A stretch of 64,000 nucleotides of DNA, from the NCBI RefSeq assembly GCF_000186865.1, contig NW_008705573.1, forward strand, positions 796,983 through 860,982, read 5' to 3'. Both the position numbers and the translations under genes were made by a program. The DNA comes from Aureococcus anophagefferens. Its lineage: Eukaryota > Sar > Pelagophyceae > Pelagomonadales > Pelagomonadaceae. Under the pieces are notes generated by a model. The model was not told the DNA's origin. It made no database searches and saw only the letters and a list, made by a program, of their open reading frames with translations. Below, in pieces: positions 38,415 to 47,664 of this stretch (its first letter is position 1; each line of letters begins with the position of its first letter).

Positions 38415-39311
38415 TTACGCGTCGCCCTCGACGGCGAGGCCCGGCCCGAGGCTCGTCGTCACGCCCCGCTTCCGCAGCTCCTGGAGCTCCTTGTGCCGGC
38501 GCTTCGTCGTCCACAACTTCTGCTTGTTCTTCGTCGGGGTGTAGCGCCAGCCGCCGTCGCAGCCCGAGCACTGCTCGTGGCAGGTCGGCGAGCCGGCGAC
38601 GTCGACGCCGCGGGCGCCCAGCCCGTCGAGGATGGCCTTGCCGAGCGCGTTGTCGCCCGAGAGGAGCTCGTCCGCGACCTGCGCGTGCAGACACTTGACG
38701 TCCTCGAGCTTGCCCTGCGAGATGCCCGCGATGCCCGAGCCCATGGCGTGGGAAAACGCGTCCTCTCCCAGGCGCTCGACGGCGCGCCGCTCCGCGTCCG
38801 TGCCCTCGACGAGGCTGCGGCGCGTCGCCGCGTGGCGCGCGTTGACGCGGTCCAGGGAGTCGCGGTGTTTCGAGGCGTCGGCGCCGTCGACGAGCAGCGC
38901 CTTCGACACGGTCCGCACGGCGTCGTCGCGCTCCCACGCGTCGATGGCCTCGCAGAGGTGGGGGCACGTGAGGCGCACGAGGCCCGCGCCGAATTTGTGG
39001 ACGGAGGGATCCTGGAGCGTGGCCTGCGGAAATCCGCGGCGGCAGAGGCTCGCCGCGGGCACGCCGATGGTCTGCGTGCGATGACCCAGCTGGTGCGCCT
39101 CGATGGCCTCGACGTCCGGGGCCGCCGGCGGCCGCGTCGCCCAGCGGGATGCGATCTCCGGGGCGAGGCGCCGCGTCGGGAGCGGCGGTGCCGGCGGCGG
39201 CGGCGGCGCGGCGACGTGCGCCGCTGGGACAGCCGCTTGTCGCACCATGCAGGTCGACAACATGCGCCGCCCCGTAATTGCGAGCATGGCTAGGAGGAAC
39301 CGGGCGCTCAT
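38415..39311 (-). CDS. DUF501-family protein with presequence
   Basis: A 298-residue protein from ATG 39311; the frame is open to a GTG upstream but has no earlier ATG. The N-terminus MSARFLLAMLAITGRRM could be an organelle presequence. The DUF501 pattern is clear: CRRGFPQATLQDP, VRLTCPHLCEAIDAWE and, later, CLHAQVADELLSGDNALGKA. DUF501 is best known from bacteria and its function is not established. The C-terminal CHEQCSGCDGG and the basic KNKQKLWTTKRRHKELQEL are additions that could bind metal and nucleic acid. Role unknown. Confidence 0.75.
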   Translation of the reverse strand: MSARFLLAMLAITGRRMLSTCMVRQAAVPAAHVAAPPPPPAPPLPTRRLAPEIASRWATRPPAAPDVEAIEAHQLGHRTQTIGVPAASLCRRGFPQATLQDPSVHKFGAGLVRLTCPHLCEAIDAWERDDAVRTVSKALLVDGADASKHRDSLDRVNARHAATRRSLVEGTDAERRAVERLGEDAFSHAMGSGIAGISQGKLEDVKCLHAQVADELLSGDNALGKAILDGLGARGVDVAGSPTCHEQCSGCDGGWRYTPTKNKQKLWTTKRRHKELQELRKRGVTTSLGPGLAVEGDA

Positions 39312-39462
39312 CAAGCTACTGGGACGCGAGCGCTCATCAAGTAGCACCCAAGACTAGGGCAACCATCGACGAGCGCTGCACCGACTCTTCAACGTCCTTC
39401 ACCAATCCTGGGAGCAGTTGTAGCGAAACTTTGGGCTCTGGGCAGCCTTCCGCCATCAAGAG

Positions 39463-42400
39463 ATGGCGACTGCAATGAAGATCGTGGCCGTAGCCTGGCT
39501 CGTGGCCTTGGCCAGCGCCCAGACCGGCGGCGGCGCGCCGCCCGACGACAGCGGCGGCGCGCCGCCCGACGACAGCGGCGGCGGCTCGGCCCCCGACGAC
39601 AGCGGCGCGGCGTCGACGTCCTGCGCCACGGACGGCTCGTCGGCGACCTACACGGAGTCCATCGCCACGGACGGCCGGAACATCGCCGTGCGCACGATCA
39701 CGACGTCGACCTGCCCGAACCACGAGAGCTACTGCACGGGCAAGTCCGCCGTGTCCGGCTGCGGCGCCGTCGGCGAATCCGGCGACTACACGGAAGCGAC
39801 GGACCAGGGCGTGAGCAAGGCCGTGCCCGCGGAGCCCATCCTCAAGACGACATACACGCCCGAGGACGTCAAGTGCGAGATGGGCCCCATCGCCTACGCG
39901 CTCAACGGCGTCTCCATCTTCTCCGGGTCCGTGAGCAGCGACTGCGAGACGCTGGACGTCGAGGACTCCATGGCCGAGTGGAGCGGCTTCGACTGCTGCA
40001 GCGGCCATTCGGAGACGTCGGGCATGTACCACTACCACTTCCCGCCGTCGTGCCTCATGGCGCAGCTCGACGACTACAGCGACGGCCATAGCCCCCAGAT
40101 CGGCTGGTCCTTCGACGGCTTCCCCATCTACGGGCCCCTGGGCCCCGGCGGCGTCGAGATCGCCAATTGCGGCGTAGCCGGCGCGGACGCGACGTACTGC
40201 CAGGACGAGTGCGGCGGCTACGAGGGCGCGCTCGCGGGCGTCGACGACTTCACGTACCGCTACTACTTCACGGGAAAGACGTCGGACCTGGACAGCCTGC
40301 CGTCGGACCCGAAGCCGGACGACGCGGACTACTACTATCCGTTCACGATCAACTGCTACCGGGGCTGCACCTACGACGAGATATCCTCGGGCTCCTGCGA
40401 CGGCGCGTCCGGCGTCGTGAACGGCTACGTCGCCGAGCCGAACGCGGGCGTCACGGAGATCCTGGGCGTCCAGTGCCTCGACGGCCTCGGCTACGACGAC
40501 TACGTGTCGACGGCGTCGACGGACGACGTCCCCGCCGCGGGCGCCACGGACGACGGCGGCGGCGGCCAGTGGGGCGCCGCGGACGACGGCGCCGCCGCGG
40601 GCGCCGCGGACGACGGCGCCGCCAGCGGCGGCCAGTGGGGCGCCGCGGACGACGGCGCCGCCGCGGACGACGGCAGCGTCACGGCGTCGAGCCAGATGAC
40701 GAACACGTACGCGCTCGACAGCTCCGAATGTTACGCGCCGACGGAGGAGGGCGGTTGGGGCTACTGCGGCGCGCCGACGTGCCGCAACCAGTACATCACG
40801 TGCTCCGACGAGGGCGGCGGCCCGCCGGTGGTCAACGGCGTCTACGGCGAGTACCGGTCCGACTACGCGGCCGACGGCTCGGACTGCACGTCCTTCCTCG
40901 ACATGAGCGACTACGAGGAGATCACGGACTGGGGCTTCAACGGCCGCTGCGACGACACGTGCACGCAGCGCACGGACGGCGTCTGCGACGGCGCGTTCCT
41001 CGAGCAGGTCATCCAGGGCCCGTCGATCAAGTGGGCCTTTTGCAACGACAAGTGGCTCATCCTCATGACCTCCGGCGAGGGCGGCGTCTTCGAGCCGCAC
41101 CTCAACAACGTGCCGAGCCCACCGCTCGGCGTGTCCGGCGGCGTGACCTACTGCACGGGCGACCCGACGCGCACCGTCGACCGCTACTACAGCCTCCAGT
41201 ACCCGCTCGACGTCGTCGACTTCGACGAGGGCGTCTGGACGAACAACGTCGACCTCTTCGACGGCACGGCGGGCAACGAGGGCATCCCCTACCTCTACGA
41301 CGACGGCCTCGGCATCGGCACCTACGGCCTGCCCGACGGCGCGGGCGTCGGCATCACGGTCAACGGCATGCAGAACTGGGTCACGCAGAACAACCGCGGC
41401 GAGTGGAACCAGCCGACCTGCGAGACGTCGCCCTGCAACCTCCACGTCGGCCAGGGCGCGGGCCAGCCCCACGTCCACGGCGACCTCTTCAGCGACAGCC
41501 ACCAGTGCCTCTACGGCACGTCGAACTACACGTCCACGGCGTCGCACCCGCCCATCGTCGGCTTCGGCGCTGACGGCCACCTCATCTACGGCCGCTACCT
41601 CGGCGACGACGCGCCGGGCTTCGCGTCGCCGCTCTTGGACGAGTGCAGCGGCCACACGCACGACGACTCGACGACCGACGAGTACGGCGTCGACCTCGGG
41701 GCGACGTACCACTACCACACGCAGATCTTCGACTACACCTGCGGCATGGGCAACGACCGCTGCGACGACGGCGACGAGGTCGTCATCTCGACGACGGGCC
41801 CGCTCTTCTGCTTCCGCGCGGACCTGAGCCAGCAGGAGGGGTCGAGCGCGCTGCTCTCGTTCACGACGTCCGACGCGTACGCGGAGGACCTCGACATGAT
41901 GTACGCCTGCTGCGACATGACGGACTACTACGCCATCACGGGCCTGGACCAGAAGGACGCCTCCGACTTCTTCTCCGACGACTCGACGTGCGTCGTCGCG
42001 GCGCATCCGGACAACGGCGCGTACGCGTCCGACTTCTGCGAGCCCGGCGACACGCTCTACAGCGGCAACGGCTGCCACGTGGACTGCGACGACGGCTACG
42101 CGGCGTCGGGCATCACGCGCTGCGTCGAGGGCGCCTTCGTCGAGTACGCGACGTGCGAGGCCGACGGCACCGCGGACGCGGCCGGCGGAGCAGGAAAAGA
42201 GTGATTCAAGCTCTCTTCAATATGAGCGTTCCGCGCGCGCGCGTTCCAAAAAAAAGCATCCACGCGTCGAGAGCGCTCCGAGAGATGATCGCTCGTCCAA
42301 AAATCAGCCGAAACGAGCGGAAAACGACCGAGATAGGAGCCTTTGAAGTTGGGAATTTCGCACCCTTTTGCTGCCCAGGCGGCGGGCGTCGCGACGACGA

Positions 42401-43425
42401 CGCCCAAGCCGACGCCGCGGCCGACGGCGGCGCCGACGCCCTGCGGCGACGGCGCCTGGGTCTCGTCCAAGGGCGGCTGCGACTGGGTCGCGGGCAACGC
42501 CGACAAGCGCTGCGGCAAGTACGACGACGACGGGAAACTCGCGTCCGACGTCTGCTTGACGACCTGCGGCGGCTGCGTGGTGCCGCCGTCCGCGGCCCCC
42601 ACGGCGGCCTGCGTCGACTCCGTGTCCTTCCGCATCTCCGGCAAGGCCTGGAAGGACTGCGGCTGGGTCTCGGACTACCCGTCGCGCTGCGCGGAGGTTT
42701 CGGACGAGGGCGAGCCCGCGGAGACGGCCTGCGCGGTGTCCTGCGGCACGTGCGGCGGCGCGCCGCCGACGCCCGGCCCGACCGTGTCGCCGACGCCGCG
42801 GCCCGTGGCGACGCTGTCGAAGAAGAAGAAGAAGAGCGGCTCCGCGAATTCCGCGTCGACGGATTTGGTCGCGGTGCTCGCGATCTTCGCGGTCGCGCTC
42901 GTCGTCGCGGCGGCCGTCGCCCTCGTGCGCCTGGAGCACGCGACGGGCTACTTCTCCAACACGGGCGGCAAGGTCGAGACGGACAACCCGAAGCCGCCCG
43001 ACCCGTCGCTCAACGACTTCGACGCGATCGAGCTCGAGGAGCCGCGGCAGGAGGAGAGCGAGGACACGCGGCTCCACGCGTCCCACTTCTTCCACGCGGC
43101 GCCGTCGGTCGTCAAGGCCGACGCGCGCAAGGTCGCCGGGGACTGGGCGCTCAAGGTCATCAACTCCGAGATCGACGACGACAAGTACGGCCAGGGCCAC
43201 CACGAGCAGATGATCAGCCTGAAGCGCCTCATCCGCAAGGGCGACGCCGACGCCCTCGACGAGTGCGTCGAGATCAAGGAGAAGTACGGGGGCCTCGACG
43301 TCGACGCGCCGGAGATCCGCGCCAAGGCCGCCAACGCGATGCTCCGCTACCACGCCGTCGTCGCCAAGGGCCAGGCCCACCCCTGGAACGAGGCCGTCAC
43401 GCAGGCGGGCACCACGGCCATCTGA
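39463..43425 (+). CDS. YHYH-domain cell-surface protein, one introner
   Basis: Exons 39463-42177 and 42379-43425 encode 1,253 residues. MKIVAVAWLVALASAQ is a signal peptide core; three APPDDSGG-like repeats follow. YHYH-type domains occur twice: GMYHYHFPPSCL with WSFDGFPIYGPLG (about residues 187-225) and GADGHLIYGRYLG with TYHYHTQIFDYTC (about 705-755). A low-complexity GQWGAADDGAA repeat separates them. Cysteine-rich modules (CGDGAWVSSKGGCDW, CAVSCGTCGG) follow, then a membrane helix near residues 1065-1090 (LVAVLAIFAVALVVAAAVAL) and a cytosolic tail of about 160 residues. YHYH proteins are poorly characterised and copper binding has been suggested for some. The intron joins DGTAD to AAGVATT in phase 0. 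Confidence 0.82.
42186..42378 (-). mobile_element. Introner, family A, copy 6 (193 bp)
   Basis: Flanked by GCGGCCGG at 42178-42185 and GCGGCGGG at 42379-42386, one mismatch in 8. Starts CGGAGCAGGAAAAGAG and ends CCCTTTTGCTGCCCAG; body antisense to the host gene. The intron 42178-42378 is GC-AG. The mismatched duplication and a body change (AAGCTCTCTTCAATATGAGC) suggest an older copy. Confidence 0.9.
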
Positions 43426-43454
43426 GCCCGTGTCGCCCGGCCTTCACCCCGAAC

Positions 43455-44273
43455 TTAACGCCCGAGGAACGCGCGGAGCTTCGTCCGGGGACCGAGCGGG
43501 AGGCCCAGGTCCCGGAGGTCCTCCGCGGAGAGGAGCGCGAGCGTGTCGAGGTCGAGGATCTCCTCGCGCTCGAAGAGCTCGACGTACTTGGCGCCCGCGA
43601 CGGCCGCGACGACGGACGCCACCGTGTCCTCGGCCGCCGGCGCGGGCGCCGCGGCGCCCCACGACGCCGCGAGCGCCTCGAGCTCCGAAAAGTCGCGGAC
43701 GACGGCGTCCGCGAAGTCCGCGACGACGGCGTCCCGGCAGTAGGTCTTCGAGCCCATGGCCGTGAACGTCGACGTCGACCCCTCCGTCGGCGGCCGCCGC
43801 TCCTCGCCGACGTCGACGACGTCGTCGCCGTCGTCGCCGTCGAGGAAGAAGACGCTCCGCATGCCCGCGGCGCGCGCGGCGAGCACGTCCTCGCGAAACG
43901 CGTCGCCGACGCGGCACCACGCGCCGCCGCCGTCGGGCGGCGCCGCGCCGACGTCGACGGCGAGGCCTCTGGCCTCGAGCGCCGCGCGGCACGGCTCCCA
44001 GCCCTCGCGCGCGGCGACGGCGGCGGACGCGGACACGGCCGTCACGCCCCAGAGTTTCGCGTCGTCGTCGTTCGCGTCGGCGCCGGCGGCGCCGGCGGAC
44101 CAGGGCTCCGGCGACGACGACCCGGCGTACATGGCCTCCCATTCCGGCTGCGCCGGCTCCTCCCGAAACTCCGCCGAGCTGCGCCGCCGCGCGGACCGCC
44201 GCCGCGCGGCCGGCCGGCCGGGCGCGAGCGCGCGCGACACGCAGACGGCGGCGGCGAGCGCGAGCGCGCGCAT
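43455..44273 (-). CDS. Plastid-targeted-like protein: HAD-like segment plus SAM domain
   Basis: A 272-residue protein. MRALALAAAVCVSRALAPGRPAAR is a presequence with a SRA-LAP cleavage-like site, as in heterokont plastid proteins. CRVGDAFREDVLAARAAGMR matches the HAD superfamily motif IV (GDxxxxDxxxAxxAGM), but I do not see the catalytic DxDxT motif I, so this may be a decayed or partial HAD fold. The last 45 residues are a SAM domain (LFEREEILDLDTLALLSAED, LRDLGLPLGPRTKLRAFL), which normally self-associates. Function unknown. Confidence 0.68.
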   Translation of the reverse strand: MRALALAAAVCVSRALAPGRPAARRRSARRRSSAEFREEPAQPEWEAMYAGSSSPEPWSAGAAGADANDDDAKLWGVTAVSASAAVAAREGWEPCRAALEARGLAVDVGAAPPDGGGAWCRVGDAFREDVLAARAAGMRSVFFLDGDDGDDVVDVGEERRPPTEGSTSTFTAMGSKTYCRDAVVADFADAVVRDFSELEALAASWGAAAPAPAAEDTVASVVAAVAGAKYVELFEREEILDLDTLALLSAEDLRDLGLPLGPRTKLRAFLGR

Positions 44274-44444
44274 CGCTTTGTGGCGGCTGGCACTGCTGGC
44301 GTCGAGCCGCTCACGCCTGCCTCTTCACCGAGTTGGAGCTGCCAGATGGTGCACCGTAATTGATGCGACACGATGCGGCGCTAACAATGGTCGAGCAGCC
44401 CCAGGCTCGACGCCGCGAGAGAGGCGCATAGACCCGTTTCGAAC

Positions 44445-46941
44445 ATGCTCGCCGCCCTCGCGTCGTCGACGGTGCTCACGGCGCCATCGCCGAGCCGGCC
44501 CATGACGCCGGCGAGCCGGCCGAGGACGCCCGGGTCGCGCCCCCTGAGCCCCATGCTCGAGCTCGTGGCGACGTCGTCCCTCGCCACGGCGAAGCTCAAG
44601 AGCCAGCTGAAGCCCAACATCTACCGCCAGCACACCGTGGACCGCCTCGAGAGCAAGCTCGACGCCATGCTCGCGCGCGACCCGAAGCTCGGGCGCCGAC
44701 CGCGGCCGAAATCGGGCGACGGGACGAAGCGGAAGAAGGTCGAGCCCTTCTCGCGGCCCGAGGCCTTCGACGCCGTGACGGCGCTCTTCGACGGGCGCCT
44801 GCACCTCATCACGGACGCCTTCGCGCCGCGCCTGCCGGACCTCGCGGCGTTCGTCAAGAGGCAGTTCAAGGCGACGTATCGAAGCGACCACGTCGTCGAC
44901 GGCAAGCTGCGGCGCTTCGCGGCGGCGCTCGACGCCGTGCCGCCGCCCGCGCCGCCGCCGCCCGTCGACGCGAAGCGGCCGCCGTCGCCGGGCCAGCCCC
45001 TCGTCAAAGAGGAAAAGAAGGCGGACGTCGTCGCGGAGCGGCTGTTGCTGTTTTCGCGCGTTCTGAAGTCGCGGAACTCGCTGAGCTGCTTCGACGCGCT
45101 GACGGTCGTGCTCACGGAGCTCGGCGGCGGCGTCGAGCCGCTGCTGCAACTCTCGCCGGCCGTCGGGCGCGTGCTCATCCCCGTCGGCGGCGGCACGGTC
45201 GTCTGCTGGCTTCCGCGGGAAGCGAACGCGGACGCGGACGCGCCTCCCCGCGTCGCGGCGCTCGGCGCGCAGTGCGGCGCGCTCCTCGACGCCTGCCGCG
45301 CCCTCGTCGTCCACGGGCTGTGCGCCCCCGGGGCGTTGCTCGCGCTCCTGACGGAGGTGCGGGTCGTCGACGGGCCCGACGCGCTGGACGCGGCGCTCTT
45401 CGCGCCGGAGCCGGAGCCGGAGCCGGAGCCCGAGGCCGCGGAGCTTCCGGACGAGGCGTCGACGGCGACGACGCCGGCGACGTCCGTGGAGCTCCAGAGC
45501 TCCCAGTCGAGCTACGCGGGCGACGACGGCGGCTCCGTCGGCGGCTCCGTCGCGTCCGGCGGCTCCGCCTCGGGCGGCTCCGCCGCGGGCGGCTCGCGCG
45601 CGCCGTCCGAGGGGTCCGCGTCGCCGGCGAAGCCCGCGGCGCCGCCGGAGGACCGCGCGGCGCCGCCGCCGGAGGACCCGCGGGGCCGCGCGCCGAGCCG
45701 CGGGCGGACGCCGTCGCCGAGCCGCGCGGCGCGGACGCCGTCGCCGGGCTTCCGGGACCCGCGGACGCCGTCGCGCGGGTCCGCGCCGCGCACGGAGAGC
45801 CGGGCGTCCGCGGGGAGCGGCTGGACGGGCGTCCGCGAGCCCGACGAGCACCTGCCGCCCCACCTGCTCCGCCTCGGCGCGCGGCGAGGAGGATTGTGCG
45901 TCGAGCTCCACTGGGTGCTCCACGCGCTCTGCGCGCTCTACGAGGAGGTCGCGGACCTGTCGTCCCCGTCCTGCGGCGACGCGCTCTTCCCGCGGGCGCC
46001 GCCGCCGCCCGCGGCCGCCGCCCGCGCCCGCGGCCGCGCGGGCCGCCGCGCCCGCGCCCGCCGAGGCGACGCCCGACAGGGGCGCGCGGCGCCGGTCCAC
46101 CGTCGCCGAGCGCAAGGCCGCGGCGCTCGCCCTGCAGGCGCGCATGGACGACGAGGAGGGCAAGGAGTCCTGGGAGCGGAGCGAGCTCCGGGGCGTCGGC
46201 GACGGCTTCCGCGGCCCGGACGACGACGACCGGCCCGCGCCCGCGCCCGCGCCGCCGCCCGCGCCGCCGCCGCCGAAGCCCGTCGACGACGGGCCCGACG
46301 TCTTCGCCTGCGCGAAGCGCCTGCTCAAGTCGAGCGACGGCACGGACCTGTCCTTCGAGGAGATGCGCGCGATGACGTTCGTGCTCCGGCGGCGGCGGCT
46401 GCTGACGGCGAACTGCGCGCTGCCGACGGGGCGCCTCGTGACGATCCGCTACACGGCCGACGAGACCGTGGCGTCGGCGCAGGCGCGGCTCCACGACCTC
46501 CTGGGCCTCGACGCCGTCGAGCGGAGCCGCGCGGTTTTGCTCGCGCCGACGTCCGCGCCGCTGCCCCTCGAGGACAAGCTCTCGAGCCACACGGAGCACA
46601 ACAACGCCACCCTCAAGCTCGTGTCCGCGGACCTGCTCGACGCCGCCCTGCCGCCGCTCCCGCGGCCCGCGGCGCCGCGCGCCGCGCCCCACATGTCCTA
46701 CACGCGCATGCTCCGGAGCCGCACGGACGGCATCATCCGCGGCGACCTCGGCAAGGACCTCAACAACCGCTGGGGGCCCACGCGCCTCCGGCCCATGAAG
46801 CTCCGGCCGAGGCGCCGCGCGGACCGCGACCGCGGCCGCGACATCAACCAGGGCGACCGCTACGCGAACCGCAAGTACAACTACGTCTCCTCCTTCCGCG
46901 GCCACCGCGGGCCGTCGACCGCGGACGGCGTCCTCCTCTAA
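44445..46941 (+). CDS. Unrecognised proline/serine-rich protein, frameshift in the middle
   Basis: From ATG 44445 the first frame runs through an N-terminal helical region (LKPNIYRQHTVDRLESKLDA, FSRPEAFDAVTALFDGRLHL) and serine/proline-rich repeats (RAPSRGRTPSPSRAARTPSP) to LPPHLLRLGARRGGLCVELH. Near 45990-46080 coding character moves to the +1 frame, which continues RRRSTVAERKAAALALQARM and ends at 46941 with GRLVTIRYTADETVASAQAR, a ubiquitin-like-looking segment, and a basic tail. The change falls in an extremely GC-rich tract, so a sequencing or assembly indel is likely; no intron boundaries fit. About 831 residues if joined. Function unknown. Confidence 0.55.
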
Positions 46942-47030
46942 GGTGGCGGCGCTGGTATGTTTCTACTGGTATGAACTTGAAAGTCTGAAGGTCGAAGGCG
47001 GCCTACCGCCGGACGAGAGATGCCCGAAAA

Positions 47031-47525
47031 TTACGCGGGTCGCTGGGGCCCAAACGCCGCCGGCGAGTCGCGCGCCGCGTCGACGGCGCAGCGCCGGAGC
47101 GTCGCGAGGATGTCGCGCGCGTGCCGCGGCGTGATCCCCGCGCGCGCCTCCACGGCGACGGCGCCGTAGCCCGCCTCCGCGGCGGCGACGATGTTCTCCG
47201 GCCGGTCGTCGACGAGGACGCAGCACTCGCGCCGCGCGACGCCGCCGTCGCGCATGATCGCGCCCATGTTGTGGACCTTGGACGCGGGCACGTCGACGAA
47301 GAAGTTGCGCAGCATCCACGACGCGCCGTCGTAGCAGTGGTGGTCCGCCTTGGCGGCGATGTGGAGCGTCTGCGACGGCTCGTCGCAGTAGCGCGGCGGC
47401 CGGGCCGTGTTGATGGCGACGTGGGCGCCGCTCGCCCTCGCCGCGGCGACGAGGTCGTTGACGACGCGCTGGTCGGCCGTCGTGATGGTGCCGTCGATGT
47501 CCAGGGCGAGGGCCGACGGCGCCAT
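47031..47525 (-). CDS. Small HAD-superfamily phosphatase-like protein
   Basis: A 164-residue protein from the first ATG. LALDIDGTITTADQRV is HAD motif I (DxDGT), VAINTARPP covers motif II (Thr), and CCVLVDDRPENIVAAAEAGY is motif IV. The short insert between I and II means a small cap only. Phosphomonoesterase by family; substrate unknown, no targeting sequence. Confidence 0.78.
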   Translation of the reverse strand: MAPSALALDIDGTITTADQRVVNDLVAAARASGAHVAINTARPPRYCDEPSQTLHIAAKADHHCYDGASWMLRNFFVDVPASKVHNMGAIMRDGGVARRECCVLVDDRPENIVAAAEAGYGAVAVEARAGITPRHARDILATLRRCAVDAARDSPAAFGPQRPA

Positions 47526-47664
47526 CAACGACGGACGACGCCGATGGCTGGTGGTCGCGCTGGTGGTCGCGCTTGAGGGCCGACGGACGGCGCCGATGGC
47601 TGTGGCAAAGTCAACGCCGCTTCACCATCGCTTCATCTCGAGGCCGAAGCCGAAGCGCCGGGCG

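Noticed and set aside
6099..42378. CRISPR array from regularly recurring near-identical sequences
   Set aside because: The repeats are 4-15 kb apart, lie inside genes and have target duplications and splice ends, so they are introners.
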